From Pseudoalteromonas phenolica (GTDB taxonomy: Bacteria > Pseudomonadota > Gammaproteobacteria > Enterobacterales > Alteromonadaceae): 64,000 nt of DNA. The stretch covers positions 1 to 64,000 of the forward strand of contig NZ_PNEC01000001.1 in the NCBI RefSeq assembly GCF_005886345.1. The letters are read 5' to 3'. This document shows, in pieces, positions 8,564 to 18,236 of the stretch. The position numbers were made by a program, and so were the translations under genes. The notes below the pieces were generated by a model. That model was not told the origin of the DNA and ran no database searches. It saw only the letters and a list, made by a program, of their open reading frames with translations. How positions within the stretch are numbered: the first letter of the stretch is position 1; each line of letters starts with the position of its first letter.

Positions 8564-9384
8564 GTCGCATTTAGCTCATCTAATAGCGATAAGAGTGAGG
8601 CAGCTTTTTCTGCTTCACCACGCTCTTCATACCAAGAGATACACAACAATAGATAAGCAACTCTAAAACCTCTTAACTTCTCCACTGCATAATCAGGTAC
8701 TTTTAAGCCCATTTGGTCATAGTAAATTGCCAGCATCCGAACTATGTCTTCATCATTCATCCAAAAGCTCGTTGCAACTGCCGCTAAGTCAAAATATACA
8801 TCTCCAATAGCTGCATATTCAAAATCGATAACAATTACTCCATCTTCTGTCGGGATCAGATTCTCTCTGACCAAGTCATTATGGCAACAGCCAAGTTCCT
8901 TTGGGTAACTCTCAAGTAAGTGTAGGCAGTACCTTAGCTCTGAATGAGTACGTTGTTTAAAAGTAAGGCTTAAATCAGACAGTGCTTGTTTTAAATCAAG
9001 CGAGACAGATAAATTAACCGATGGCTGTTTATGTACTAAAGCGATTGTCTCCACCAAATTACATAGGCGTTTTTTATCTATGCCTGCTACCGCTTCATCA
9101 ACATAAGTAAATAACGCGACTTTAAGGGCCGCATCCCAGCGAATAACATCTTGAATATTGGGCATTGTTGCCGCCAAAAAGCCTTGAAAAGTAAGACTGG
9201 GTATCGGCATGTCTTTTTGATAGAGCTTAAGCAAATATTTACTCTGTTCCACAACTAGTAAATAGTTATGATTACTCAACCCTGCTGTGATTTGATAACA
9301 CGCTTTGACTTGACTGCAAGGGAAAGACTCAGCTACGAAGCCTTTTACTGCTCCATGCAAGTTCTGAAAATTAAAGGCTCGCAA
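8560..9384 (-). CDS. ThiK-like small-molecule kinase (APH/choline kinase fold)
   Basis: 274-residue kinase of the aminoglycoside phosphotransferase/choline kinase fold. The nucleotide loop is TAGLSNHNYLL with lysine in YLLKLY. The catalytic motif is CCHNDLVRENL and the metal motif VIDFEYAAIGDVYFDLA. Its length equals that of E. coli thiamine kinase ThiK (YcfN). The start overlaps the end of the transporter gene by 14 bases, so it is the third gene of an operon with a vitamin transporter and a YkoF-like thiamine-binding protein. Phosphorylation of imported thiamine is therefore the best guess. Choline or another amino alcohol remains possible, since family motifs do not fix the substrate. Confidence 0.72.
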   Translation of the reverse strand: MRAFNFQNLHGAVKGFVAESFPCSQVKACYQITAGLSNHNYLLVVEQSKYLLKLYQKDMPIPSLTFQGFLAATMPNIQDVIRWDAALKVALFTYVDEAVAGIDKKRLCNLVETIALVHKQPSVNLSVSLDLKQALSDLSLTFKQRTHSELRYCLHLLESYPKELGCCHNDLVRENLIPTEDGVIVIDFEYAAIGDVYFDLAAVATSFWMNDEDIVRMLAIYYDQMGLKVPDYAVEKLRGFRVAYLLLCISWYEERGEAEKAASLLSLLDELNAT

Positions 9385-9997
9385 GTGGTAAGCCGTTTCT
9401 TTGTTCGTGTTCTTCGTACCAACGCTTGTAGCCCCAACAGGCTATCACCGTGTAAAACACATAAAGTACAAATGTCGGGTAATACCCTTTCACAAAGAAC
9501 AGGTACATAGATGCGGCATTAATGATGATCCAATAAAGCCAGTTCTCTAATACCTTTTTAGCCACTAAATACGTTGTCATCACAGCAAAACAGGTTGTAA
9601 AACTATCAAGATACGCAAAATCAGCATGGGTATAATTGTCCATCACAAAGCCGATACCTGTTGCCGTTAAAGCGGTGACAATGATGATGTAAATATGTCT
9701 TAACAATGGCCAAGAAATAATAGGGGCGACTGAATCAGGCTGCTTGCCTTGTTGCCACATATACCAACCCACTACCGCCATTACCATGTAATACACATTT
9801 AATGCGGATTCCATCAACAACGCACCATTCCAATACATAATGGTATAAATAAACGTACTAAGAAAAGCCGCAGGCCAGCACCATTGATTCTCTTTCACAG
9901 CCAAAAAGACATAAGCCAGAGAAAGTATGACTGCGATGTACTCCCAGCCAGACATAGCAGTAAAACCGGAAAATGTGGCGCTTAGAAATTCAATCAT
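9371..9997 (-). CDS. PnuC/PnuT-family vitamin transporter (thiamine predicted)
   Basis: 208-residue inner membrane protein of the PnuC family with about seven hydrophobic segments. Family features are the WEYIAVILSLAYVFLAVKEN start, NxxCWPxxFxST-like NQWCWPAAFLST, and the repeated MxxxxxWYMW region. PnuC proteins are facilitators that rely on a cytoplasmic kinase to trap the vitamin; nicotinamide riboside is the classic substrate and PnuT members carry thiamine. Context with a ThiK-like kinase and a YkoF-like thiamine-binding protein favours thiamine. It overlaps the upstream gene by four bases. No TPP riboswitch is visible upstream of the operon. Confidence 0.85.
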   Translation of the reverse strand: MIEFLSATFSGFTAMSGWEYIAVILSLAYVFLAVKENQWCWPAAFLSTFIYTIMYWNGALLMESALNVYYMVMAVVGWYMWQQGKQPDSVAPIISWPLLRHIYIIIVTALTATGIGFVMDNYTHADFAYLDSFTTCFAVMTTYLVAKKVLENWLYWIIINAASMYLFFVKGYYPTFVLYVFYTVIACWGYKRWYEEHEQRNGLPLASL

Positions 9998-10257
9998 TGC
10001 GGCGATAAATCTCCAGAAATGAACTTACACACAAAGACTATCTTCCCAAACTCTTCAAACGAGTGTTTCATTTCTTGTTGTAGTACCGACATAACGAGGT
10101 CATATTCACCAAATACTTGCGTCGACATAGTATTGGTTAACACTTTAAGCTCTGGATGTGTATTTAAGCGCTCAATAAAGGCTTTGATAAAAGGGATATA
10201 GTCTGAGTGAAGTGGGTATTTGCTAATTTCTACAGATAGCTGCATTTTGAAATCCAT
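9994..10257 (-). CDS. YkoF-like thiamine/HMP-binding protein
   Basis: 87-residue cytosolic protein resembling the thiamine-binding fold of YkoF and MTH1187-type proteins: an EISKYPL first strand, then FIKAFIERLNTHPELKVL and the conserved TNTMSTQVFGEYD loop. In YkoF-type proteins this fold binds thiamine or hydroxymethylpyrimidine. It is the first gene of the putative operon with the PnuC-type transporter and kinase. Two starts are possible (10257 or 10245), neither with a good ribosome site. The family call comes from motif memory and should be confirmed by profile search. Confidence 0.7.
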   Translation of the reverse strand: MDFKMQLSVEISKYPLHSDYIPFIKAFIERLNTHPELKVLTNTMSTQVFGEYDLVMSVLQQEMKHSFEEFGKIVFVCKFISGDLSPQ

Positions 10258-10295
10258 AATAGAAGTGTTTTACCTATTTTAGCCTCTGAGATTTT

Positions 10296-10796
10296 TTAAG
10301 GAATAGTTTTATTGAGGTTTTTACCCATCATAAAATCCGCTTTAGGCGTGTAATTGATCCAGTCTTGCTGGTGCGTAATGAGCCCTTTCTCATTAAATTG
10401 AAGCGTCATAACAAATCGCCAAGGTCCCATTTGTTGTTCATGGTAAATAAATTCATTGAAGTGCCCTGTTATAACGGCTTGCCGCTGTTGTTCATCAATA
10501 ATCAAGTGTTCTACTTTGAAGGTCTTTAAATCATCTATTACTTTAAAATTACCATCATTCCAATTATAAAATGCAGCGATTTCTGATTTTCCTTGTGCAT
10601 GATGACCATATACTAAATCTTCTAATTGTGCAGAATCTGCATATAACTTTAAAAATGCATCAAAATCAACTCTGGCCTGATAGATTGATATAAATTGTTC
10701 AACTTGAGGTTTTATAGTGAGCGCATTATTTTGTTCAAGTGGGCTTTTACAACCAACTAAAAGCAAACCAATGAAAATAGCAAAGCACCTTGTCAT
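10296..10796 (-). CDS. SnoaL/NTF2-like lipoprotein
   Basis: 166-residue predicted lipoprotein. The signal peptide ends in a lipobox (LLVGC) with the lipidated cysteine at position 16. The mature part resembles a SnoaL-like/NTF2-like cone fold: a helix with FISIYQARVDFDAFLKLYA, a second helix ending in FYNWNDG, then beta strands through WRFVMTLQFNEKGLITHQQDWINY. Such domains are often non-enzymatic or ligand-binding, and no catalytic assignment is possible. It is followed 38 bases later by the YkoF-like gene, so co-transcription is possible. Confidence 0.7.
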   Translation of the reverse strand: MTRCFAIFIGLLLVGCKSPLEQNNALTIKPQVEQFISIYQARVDFDAFLKLYADSAQLEDLVYGHHAQGKSEIAAFYNWNDGNFKVIDDLKTFKVEHLIIDEQQRQAVITGHFNEFIYHEQQMGPWRFVMTLQFNEKGLITHQQDWINYTPKADFMMGKNLNKTIP

Positions 10797-10820
10797 ATAT
10801 TTTCACCTCAACAATCAAAA

Positions 10821-10841
10821 AAGCGCGCTCATCGCGCGCTT
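10821..10841 (-). terminator. Terminator of the GH109 gene
   Basis: An 8-bp GC-rich stem AAGCGCGC / GCGCGCTT with a 5-base loop is followed leftward by a short T-run. It lies just past the stop of the GH109-like gene. Confidence 0.85.
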
Positions 10842-10848
10842 AAAGTCA

Positions 10849-12228
10849 TTAACTACCCACAATACCTAATGGCGTGGCATTTTTCCATGCACCTCGGGTA
10901 AAGTCTGGAATACTAATAGATTCACTGCGGTTCGCGACTGACTGAGCTGAAAGTGGTGAGATCACCGACCAAGCTGCACCATCATAGACATCTTGATCTA
11001 GCGCTTCACCGTTGCGTAAACAATAAATCATGCGCCAGAACATTAAGAAGTCCATACCACCATGGCCGCCATTGCGCTCTGCCTCTGCACCCATTTTCAT
11101 CCAAAGTGGATGATCATATTTATCATACCAAGGGGTCATGTCATGCTCCCACTCGTGGTAGTTACCTATGTTGCCACCTTTTTCGAGTGCGATACGATTT
11201 GGGAAGCCAGCAAATACCCCATTTGTGCCTTGGATCAGGTTATGACGAGAATAAGGTCTTGGCGTCGTTGTATCGTGTTGTACCATGATGGAACGACCTT
11301 TAACGGTTTTGATCATAGTTGTATTCATATCACCGGCAATATAATTCAATTGATTACGCTGATGATCGGCTGGAAATTCACGCTGAGCGTAAGCGGCTCG
11401 ACCCAATGCCGGAGAGCTCATTGACGTTAAATAATCAAAACGGTCTCCACGGTTGATATTCATGTACTGAGAAACCGGACCTAGCCCATGTGTTGGATAC
11501 AAGTTACCATCACGCTTTGCATGCCAACCCGTTCGCCAAGAACCCGTTTTATGCTCGATTTCTTTCATTTGCCAACGTAGTTCATGAATATAAGCAGCTT
11601 CACCGTGCAGTAATTCACCGAATAGCCCCTGACGAACCATATTAAGCACCATCAACTCATCACGACCATAGTTGACGTTTTCCATCATCATACAGTTTTT
11701 CTGAGTGCGCTCTGCGGTATCGACAATATCCCACATCTCTTCGACTGTGAGGGCCAAAGGCACTTCAACAAATGCATGCTTGCCACTGTTCATGGTGTCA
11801 ATGGCCATTGGCGCATGCCACTTCCAAGGCGTTGAGATGATCACAATATCAATATCATCACGGGCTAGCATATCTTGATAGGCTAAATCCGCACCTCGGT
11901 ACAATGCTGGTTTTTTTAAGCCTCGCTCAGCAAGGTAATTGGCAGAACGTTCCAAAACCTCATCATGAGTATCACAAATTGCGACAATTTCAGCACCTTC
12001 AATATGGCTCATGCGGCGAACATGACCATAACCTCGCTGACCAACACCGATAAACCCGACTCTGACTACGTCCATTTTTGGTGCGATAAGACCAATAACC
12101 GATTTACCTTTCTGAGTCGGTACAAATGCTGTGCTTGAATTTGATGTTTGCGCACACCCCGCAGCGACACTAGCAGCAGCGGCAACACCAGCCGCTTTAA
12201 GAAAGTCGCGTCTATTTAATTGTTTCAT
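10849..12228 (-). CDS. Tat-exported GH109 / Gfo-Idh-MocA family protein
   Basis: 459-residue protein with a twin-arginine signal ([21 protein letters not shown]); the final cysteine may also be lipidated. An NAD-binding Rossmann fold follows ([19 protein letters not shown]), with EVPLALT where the EKP-like motif sits, and the GH109 core ([24 protein letters not shown]). Known GH109 members are alpha-N-acetylgalactosaminidases using a bound NAD+. The start at 12228 begins the Tat signal behind AGAGGA. Upstream are a NahK-like kinase and a nucleotidyltransferase, suggesting the released amino sugar is salvaged. A terminator separates them, so it has its own promoter. Confidence 0.85.
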   Translation of the reverse strand: MKQLNRRDFLKAAGVAAAASVAAGCAQTSNSSTAFVPTQKGKSVIGLIAPKMDVVRVGFIGVGQRGYGHVRRMSHIEGAEIVAICDTHDEVLERSANYLAERGLKKPALYRGADLAYQDMLARDDIDIVIISTPWKWHAPMAIDTMNSGKHAFVEVPLALTVEEMWDIVDTAERTQKNCMMMENVNYGRDELMVLNMVRQGLFGELLHGEAAYIHELRWQMKEIEHKTGSWRTGWHAKRDGNLYPTHGLGPVSQYMNINRGDRFDYLTSMSSPALGRAAYAQREFPADHQRNQLNYIAGDMNTTMIKTVKGRSIMVQHDTTTPRPYSRHNLIQGTNGVFAGFPNRIALEKGGNIGNYHEWEHDMTPWYDKYDHPLWMKMGAEAERNGGHGGMDFLMFWRMIYCLRNGEALDQDVYDGAAWSVISPLSAQSVANRSESISIPDFTRGAWKNATPLGIVGS

Positions 12229-12327
12229 TATTATTTTTCCTCTTTGTAACAATCTCACCCTAACCAATAAGTAAAGCGCTGTCATTCAGTTGCGACCAAT
12301 ATATTTTCCTATTTTGTTTTGGCACAA

Positions 12328-12350
12328 AAAAAGCGCCTATGGCGCTTTTT
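12328..12350 (-). terminator. Terminator of the NahK-like gene
   Basis: A 10-bp stem AAAAAGCGCC / GGCGCTTTTT with a 3-base loop lies 29 bp beyond the kinase stop codon; flanking A/T runs would serve either direction. Confidence 0.88.
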
Positions 12351-12378
12351 ATATGTCTATATGTTTTAACTAATCAAT

Positions 12379-13509
12379 TTAGCTGTGTATTAATTTTTCA
12401 AGCAAGGCTTCTTTTGCAACTACATCTTGATATAACTTGAACTGATTTTTCGCTCTTTGGAGATTATGCTCACTGTGCTTAGTCGCAAAGTAATTATCAC
12501 CATCTAAGTAATCGGTTAAGAAACGAAGACCAATCATAAATGGCATTACTTTCGCTCCCAGTAAAAAGCTTTGCTTTTCTTCTGGTGTAAGCTCATTTTC
12601 TAATGGTGCAACATAACCTTTAACTAAAGCAGCAAAAATCTCTTCTCGTACTCGCACATTATCAAGGTTTGTTGAATCTTCTTCTTCAGGTGAGCAGAAG
12701 GTACGCACCATATCACCAAAATCAAACAGCCAATAACCTGGCATACATGTATCAAGATCAATCACTGAACGTGCGCCATCGGTTTCTTTACAGAACAGCA
12801 TGTTATTGATTTTAGTGTCATTGTGACACGGTCTAAGTGGAATGCTGCCATAGATAGATTCTAGCTCATCTGCAAGACCAAATTGCGCTTGGCAAAACGC
12901 AATTTCCTCTTGGCATTTTTCAGCTCTATTTTGGCTATCTGCTTCAAGTTTGTCATTAAACGCAGCAATTCGCATCGCTAGGTTATGAAAGTCAGGAATA
13001 ACATGATGCAGTACTTGTGCATCAAAGTCTGACAACGCTTGTGCAAATTGTCCGAATGCATTGGCAGCTGTTTGCGCCTTTTCAGGACAACTCACCACGT
13101 CTTCGCTGTAACTCTTACCAATAAACTCTAGAGCACGCCATACTTCACCGTTTATTTTGACTAAAAAACTACCTGATGTAGTTGGTAAATGTTTAATAAT
13201 CTTTAAGTCGTAAGCATTACTTTCAGCTTTTTTCGTTAAATGCTGTTCAATGGCTCTGGCATTTGCTACCAAATGCTCTGGATTCGGAAAAACATCAGTG
13301 TTCAGCTTTTGTACTACCACTGAGTGCTGCTCATTTGTTAACAACATTGTGGTATTAATATGACCACTACCAATGGGTTTCATTGTGGCTGTTTCTTGAT
13401 CTAAACCGAATTGTTGCGACAAATACTCAGCTATCGCAGTGTTAGTCATAGTAACCTCAGGTGCTGGTGAAAAAGGCGTGGTAATTTGCTCATCCTTGAC
13501 GATGTTCAT
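12379..13509 (-). CDS. N-acetylhexosamine 1-kinase (NahK-like)
   Basis: 376-residue kinase of the aminoglycoside phosphotransferase fold. It resembles Bifidobacterium NahK over its length: GSGHINTTMLL nucleotide loop, LNTDVFPNPEHLVAN, LPTTSG, catalytic PCHNDTKINNML, metal motif VIDLDTCMPG, DFGD, and C-terminal LTDYLDGDNYFATKHSEHNL. NahK makes GlcNAc-1-phosphate or GalNAc-1-phosphate in the cytoplasm. The start overlaps the preceding nucleotidyltransferase by 20 bases and has AGGA upstream; a second in-frame ATG at 13449 also has a good site. Paired with that transferase, it would feed UDP-HexNAc formation. The exact sugar is inferred from the neighbouring GH109. Confidence 0.83.
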   Translation of the reverse strand: MNIVKDEQITTPFSPAPEVTMTNTAIAEYLSQQFGLDQETATMKPIGSGHINTTMLLTNEQHSVVVQKLNTDVFPNPEHLVANARAIEQHLTKKAESNAYDLKIIKHLPTTSGSFLVKINGEVWRALEFIGKSYSEDVVSCPEKAQTAANAFGQFAQALSDFDAQVLHHVIPDFHNLAMRIAAFNDKLEADSQNRAEKCQEEIAFCQAQFGLADELESIYGSIPLRPCHNDTKINNMLFCKETDGARSVIDLDTCMPGYWLFDFGDMVRTFCSPEEEDSTNLDNVRVREEIFAALVKGYVAPLENELTPEEKQSFLLGAKVMPFMIGLRFLTDYLDGDNYFATKHSEHNLQRAKNQFKLYQDVVAKEALLEKLIHS

Positions 13510-14377
13510 AAATTTTTCCTGCTACGCTTTCTAATTCTTTTTTAAATGTGACACCAAACCAAAAATCAACTGCTGAATAAACACTCACCGAAACAAGATC
13601 GTTTTCTATACAGGTTTGGATGCAATTAGGTAAATAGTACTCTTTCTTGACATCGCTGTCATAAGCTTCTAGGAATTTTTTAAAATCATTTTCAAGTTTA
13701 GCCATCAAGATGGGTGTAATACCCCAAAAAGTCATAGAAGCTAGGCTATGGCTGTCTAGTGATTGTAATTTGCCCTCAATTTCTCCCACCAAACCATATT
13801 CTGTTTGATGAATATTTAAGGTTTCAGTCACGCGCTTAAGTGATTGTTGCTCGACTTCACAAATACCTCGGTTTACTCCCCCTTGCTCAGAGAGCGTTTT
13901 TTCAATAGGGAAGGCAACCATAGCCATACTGCTAGCATCTTGCGATTGACTGAAGTGCTCTACCATTTGTTTATAGGCATTTGGTCCATAATAGTCGTCA
14001 GCAGTAATAATAACAGCAGGGCCAGCCACATAAGGCTTTGCACATAATAATGCGTGCCCTGTGCCCCAAGGCTTAGTGCGATGCTCGGCTAAATGCTTAA
14101 ACTCAGAGGGCAGCATATCAATACTTTGCTCAACCAAAATAACTTTCATCGCATTCGGTAGTCGCGGTAGGATTACTTGCTCTAATTCTGCACGAACGGC
14201 TTTATTAATGATTAATACCGCTTGCTTGATACCAGCATTGAATGCATCTTCAATGCTCAGTTCCATAATAGTGCGCTCAAGTTTGGGCAGAGGGGTAATT
14301 TGTTTGTTACCACCAAATCGACTACCAAGCCCACCGGCTAGCACCACAAGCGTTAAATTATTTTGCTCTGTTGCCAT
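13490..14377 (-). CDS. Sugar-1-phosphate nucleotidyltransferase-like protein
   Basis: 295-residue protein of the nucleotidyl transferase (NTP_transferase) fold. The N-terminal VVLAGGLGSRFGGNKQ is the nucleotide-binding signature and ITADDYYG the metal-binding DD region; PWGTGHALL resembles the base-contact loop of UTP-hexose-1-phosphate enzymes. It most likely activates the sugar-1-phosphate made by the kinase that overlaps its 3' end. The exact nucleotide and sugar cannot be told from sequence. It is the first gene of the two-gene unit. Confidence 0.8.
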   Translation of the reverse strand: MATEQNNLTLVVLAGGLGSRFGGNKQITPLPKLERTIMELSIEDAFNAGIKQAVLIINKAVRAELEQVILPRLPNAMKVILVEQSIDMLPSEFKHLAEHRTKPWGTGHALLCAKPYVAGPAVIITADDYYGPNAYKQMVEHFSQSQDASSMAMVAFPIEKTLSEQGGVNRGICEVEQQSLKRVTETLNIHQTEYGLVGEIEGKLQSLDSHSLASMTFWGITPILMAKLENDFKKFLEAYDSDVKKEYYLPNCIQTCIENDLVSVSVYSAVDFWFGVTFKKELESVAGKIYEHRQG

Positions 14378-14509
14378 TTAAAATTGTTGACCAAAAATTA
14401 ACAGGCGCAAGAGTGTACCAGCTTTAAGTTAGATAATCAGCGAAAAATTGTATACACATTAGTGGTACAAGTGAGAACACCAACACATTCTCACCAGAAT
14501 TATTTTGGT

Positions 14510-15940
14510 TCAATAGCTTTGGCAGAGATATTTAACTTCTTGGTATTCCTCAAGCCCTTGCTTTGCCCCTTCTCGACCAAGACCTGATGCTTTCATCCCG
14601 CCAAATGGCGCGACTGGGTTTGAGATGAGTGCTTCGTTAATACCCACCATGCCATATTCTAGATTTCTCGCTACACGCTGAACTTGTCCCATGTCTTGCG
14701 AATAAAAATACGCAGCTAAGCCTTCATCAACCGAGTTAGCCATAGTAAGTGCCTGAGCTTCATCTTCAAAAGTTTGAATAGCGACCACAGGCGCGAAGAT
14801 TTCACTGCGGCTTATCTCCATACTTTGCTTTACCTCGGTCAGAATAATAGGCGCCATAAACTGCCTCGCTTTTTCTTCACCTTGGTAGACAATCTTGGCA
14901 CCTTTCAAGGTGGCATCTTCAACTAGGTTTTGTGCTTTTTGTTTCGCTTGTGCGTTAATCAATGGGCCTAAATCGGCGTCTTCAGTAAAGCCATCAGCCA
15001 CTTTTAAACTAGCAGTTTGCAGCTTTAATTCTGCTAAGAATTCACCTAAACGCGTGTTTTGTACTAAGACTCGATTGGCTGCCACGCAAGTTTGACCCGC
15101 ATTTCTAAATTTGGCCACCATCAACCCTTGCACTGCTTTTTTAATATCAGCACTTTCAAATACCATAAAAGGCGCATTACCACCGAGCTCAAGAGAAGCT
15201 CGCTTAATTGACTGGGCGCTTTGTGATAACAAAATTTGCCCGACTCGTGTTGAACCGGTAAACGTAATTTTTCTAACTTGCTTGTGTTCGCAGAAAAACG
15301 CACCAACCTGTGCAGCATCTTCTGTGACTAAGGTTTGAAAAGCACCCACTTCCATACCCGCTTGCAATCCAAGCTGGCACAGCGCCAATGCACTTAATGG
15401 TGTATATTCAGATGGCTTGAGGATAAAACTACAACCCGCAGCATAAGCCGGCGCGACTTTTCGGGTGATCATGGCAAGAGGGAAATTCCACGGTGTAATG
15501 CCAAATACCACGCCTATCCCCTGCTTAATGACAGTCAGCTGTTGAGTTGGACTATTAGCCGGAATAACTTCGCCATAACTTCGTAGTGCTTCATCAGCAA
15601 ACCATTTAACAAAACCCGCAGCGTAATCAACTTCTGCCAAAGATTCTTTTAAAACCTTGCCTTGTTCAAGGGTGACAATTTCAGCCAATGCCTGCTTATG
15701 CTCTAAGATCAAACTATGCCATTTTAATAACACATCGCTACGCTGTTTAGCAGTTGTTGTTTTTAGCGCTTCAAAACATGTAATGGCAGCATCTAATGCC
15801 TGCTTACAGCCTGCCATATCAACCGATGAAAGTGTTTCAATTAACTGCTCGTTAGCTGGGTTATTTACGGTGAAAGTATCGCTACCTTGATACAACTTGC
15901 CATTAATAAGTGAGCTATTTAACGCCTTATGCCAATACAT
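14510..15940 (-). CDS. gabD: NAD(P)-dependent succinate-semialdehyde dehydrogenase
   Basis: 476-residue aldehyde dehydrogenase close in length to GabD. It has the cofactor region TPWNFPLAMITRKVAPA, general base glutamate in LELGGNAPF, and catalytic cysteine in GQTCVAANR. The C-terminal PFGGMKASGLGREG is typical of the SSADH branch. It would oxidise succinate semialdehyde, for example from GABA breakdown, to succinate. No GABA transaminase lies nearby, so a related semialdehyde is also possible. A good AAGGAGAT site stands before the ATG, and a terminator separates it from fdx. Confidence 0.82.
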   Translation of the reverse strand: MYWHKALNSSLINGKLYQGSDTFTVNNPANEQLIETLSSVDMAGCKQALDAAITCFEALKTTTAKQRSDVLLKWHSLILEHKQALAEIVTLEQGKVLKESLAEVDYAAGFVKWFADEALRSYGEVIPANSPTQQLTVIKQGIGVVFGITPWNFPLAMITRKVAPAYAAGCSFILKPSEYTPLSALALCQLGLQAGMEVGAFQTLVTEDAAQVGAFFCEHKQVRKITFTGSTRVGQILLSQSAQSIKRASLELGGNAPFMVFESADIKKAVQGLMVAKFRNAGQTCVAANRVLVQNTRLGEFLAELKLQTASLKVADGFTEDADLGPLINAQAKQKAQNLVEDATLKGAKIVYQGEEKARQFMAPIILTEVKQSMEISRSEIFAPVVAIQTFEDEAQALTMANSVDEGLAAYFYSQDMGQVQRVARNLEYGMVGINEALISNPVAPFGGMKASGLGREGAKQGLEEYQEVKYLCQSY

Positions 15941-15960
15941 GTTTTATCTCCTTAAACAAA

Positions 15961-15986
15961 AAACCCGTAGTAAAGACTACGGGTTT
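15961..15986 (-). terminator. Terminator of the isc operon
   Basis: A perfect 11-bp stem AAACCCGTAGT / ACTACGGGTTT with a 4-base loop, T-rich on the leftward side, lies just past the fdx stop. It marks the end of the isc transcription unit. Confidence 0.9.
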
Positions 15987-16003
15987 TTCATAATCAAAAT
16001 CGA

Positions 16004-16342
16004 TTAGTGGTCTTCATTCACAATGTTCAGGTTGTATTTTGGAATTTCTACAACCAAATCTTCATCGTTAATAATTGCCTGACAACCTAGACGAGATTCT
16101 GGCTCTAAACCCCATGCTTTATCTAGCATATCATCTTCTAACTCGTCACTTTCTTCTAACGAGTCAAAACCTTCACGGATCACCACGTGACAGGTTGTAC
16201 ACGCACATGACTTTTCACAGGCATGAGGAATTGAAATACCATTCTTTAAAGCGACATCCAGTACAGTTTGACCTGTTTTTGCTTCAATTGCCGCGCCTTC
16301 TGGGCAAAGCTCTTCATGGGGTAAGAAAATAATCTGTGGCAT
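16004..16342 (-). CDS. fdx: ISC-type [2Fe-2S] ferredoxin
   Basis: 112-residue adrenodoxin-like ferredoxin that supplies electrons for Fe-S cluster assembly. Cluster ligands are in CEKSCACTTCHVV, with the fourth cysteine in LGCQAI. It is the last gene of the isc operon, three bases after hscA. IscX, which follows fdx in E. coli, is absent here. Confidence 0.95.
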   Translation of the reverse strand: MPQIIFLPHEELCPEGAAIEAKTGQTVLDVALKNGISIPHACEKSCACTTCHVVIREGFDSLEESDELEDDMLDKAWGLEPESRLGCQAIINDEDLVVEIPKYNLNIVNEDH

Positions 16343-16345
16343 TAC

Positions 16346-18208
16346 TTATACCTCGTCTACAGATTGCCCTGTAAGGGCTTGTTTAATTGACATATCCATA
16401 CGGCGCGAAGCAAATTCACTACTTGCCGCATCTACAGCTTCAATGGCTGTTTTAATTTCATCTGGTGAAGTCGCAGTTTCACGTAAATCAGACAACTTTT
16501 GCATTTCACTGCGAAGCGCAGCTAATTCGTTATCATTTAATAATTGGCTATCTGTTGATAAAGAAGCTTCTAATGCTTCTAATACGCGAAGCGCTTCAAC
16601 TTGTTGCTCTTTCAACATACGCGCTTGCATATCTTCTTTGGCATTGCTCATTGAATCTTTAAGCATTTGCGCAACTTGATCATCAGACAAACCAAATGAA
16701 GGCTTAACTTGGATCTCTGCTTGCACGCCCGTTGATTTCTCCATCGCAGAAACGCTTAACAAGCCATCTGCATCCACTTTAAAGGTGACGCGAATATGCG
16801 CTGCACCAGCTGCCATTGCAGGAATACCTTTTAAGCTAAATTTAGCCAGTGAACGACAATCATCTACTAGTTCACGTTCGCCTTGCAATACATGTAATGA
16901 CATGGCCGTTTGACCATCTTTGAACGTGGTAAACTCTTGCGCACGTGCGACTGGAATCGTGGTGTTGCGCGGGATGATTTTCTCAACCAGCCCGCCCATT
17001 GTTTCCAGGCCTAGAGATAGTGGCAATACATCTAACAGTAACATGTCTGAATCTGGCTTGTTACCTACGAGAATATCTGCCTGGATCGCAGCACCGATGG
17101 CGACCACGCGATCTGGGTCGATAGAAGTCAGTGGCTTTTTATCAAAGAACACTTCAACTTGCTCGCGAATAACAGGCATACGGGTTGAACCACCGACCAT
17201 AACAACTTGCAAGATTTCTTCATGCGATACATCAGCATCTTTTACTGCACGGCGACAAGCACGTAATGTCTTTTTCACTAACGGCATCACCATTTCAGCA
17301 AACTGAGCACGTGTTACTGTCACTGTGTGAGCTGTATCACGTAGCTCTAAACCAACATTAACGGTTTCGTAGCTCGATAGCGCTTCTTTGCAGGCTTTGG
17401 CTTTATTGATGAATAAACGCAACTCTGAATTATTTAAATCATTTATTTGCGTTTGTTCTTTAAAATGCGCAACAAGTGCAGAGTCAAAGTCGTCACCGCC
17501 AAGGCTTGAGTCACCGCCCGTTGCTAATACTTCGAATACACCTTGGTTTAAACGTAAGATAGAGATATCAAATGTACCGCCACCTAAATCGTAAACGGCG
17601 ATCACGCCTTCTTGACCTGAATCTAGGCCATAAGCAACGGCAGCAGCTGTTGGTTCATTCAATAAACGCAGAACATTTAGACCAGCAAGTTCTGCAGCAT
17701 CTTTGGTGCTTTGACGCTGTGCATCATCAAAATAGGCAGGTACAGTGATCACAGCCCCTTTAATGTCTTCACCAGCAAAACTGGCTGTTGCACGATCTTT
17801 AAGTGACTTTAAAATCTCTGCTGATGCTTGTACTGGGTTGATTGCACCCACTAGGGTATTAATGGCTAAGCTGCCATTATTTTCCACGAACTCATAAGGC
17901 AGTTGCCCATAACTTTGTTCAATCTCAGCTTGAGACTTTCCTAAGAAGCGCTTTACTGAAATTAACGTATTAGTCGGGTCTTCTGCTGATGCCGCAGCGG
18001 CAGCTTGGCCCACCGTGATCTTATCAGCTTCGTAACGAACCACAGATGGCAACATCGCTGAGCCATCAAAATCTGTTAGGGTTTTGGCTTCACCACTTTG
18101 TACCGTCGCAACCAAAGAGTTTGTGGTACCAAGGTCAATGCCAATAGCTAGCTTATGTTCATGAGGTGCCGCGCTCTGCCCCGGCTCAGCAATTTGCAAT
18201 AGTGCCAT
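16346..18208 (-). CDS. hscA: Fe-S assembly chaperone HscA
   Basis: 620-residue Hsp70-class ATPase specialised for releasing clusters from IscU. ATPase signatures are [25 protein letters not shown] and [16 protein letters not shown]. The C-terminal half is the substrate-binding domain that recognises IscU. Length matches E. coli HscA (616). A 165-bp spacer carrying a palindromic element separates it from hscB, which is unusual because these genes are normally tightly packed. Confidence 0.97.
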   Translation of the reverse strand: MALLQIAEPGQSAAPHEHKLAIGIDLGTTNSLVATVQSGEAKTLTDFDGSAMLPSVVRYEADKITVGQAAAAASAEDPTNTLISVKRFLGKSQAEIEQSYGQLPYEFVENNGSLAINTLVGAINPVQASAEILKSLKDRATASFAGEDIKGAVITVPAYFDDAQRQSTKDAAELAGLNVLRLLNEPTAAAVAYGLDSGQEGVIAVYDLGGGTFDISILRLNQGVFEVLATGGDSSLGGDDFDSALVAHFKEQTQINDLNNSELRLFINKAKACKEALSSYETVNVGLELRDTAHTVTVTRAQFAEMVMPLVKKTLRACRRAVKDADVSHEEILQVVMVGGSTRMPVIREQVEVFFDKKPLTSIDPDRVVAIGAAIQADILVGNKPDSDMLLLDVLPLSLGLETMGGLVEKIIPRNTTIPVARAQEFTTFKDGQTAMSLHVLQGERELVDDCRSLAKFSLKGIPAMAAGAAHIRVTFKVDADGLLSVSAMEKSTGVQAEIQVKPSFGLSDDQVAQMLKDSMSNAKEDMQARMLKEQQVEALRVLEALEASLSTDSQLLNDNELAALRSEMQKLSDLRETATSPDEIKTAIEAVDAASSEFASRRMDMSIKQALTGQSVDEV

Positions 18209-18236
18209 AATGCTCTACGTTCTTAGGTTCGTGTCT

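Noticed and set aside
10258..10295. TPP riboswitch before the thiamine-type operon
   Set aside because: Only 38 bp separate it from the upstream gene, too short for the aptamer, and no TPP core motif was seen upstream of 10796 either.
10953..11424. Open frames on the plus strand opposite the GH109 gene
   Set aside because: They mirror a well-supported coding sequence, have no ribosome sites and no recognisable protein features.
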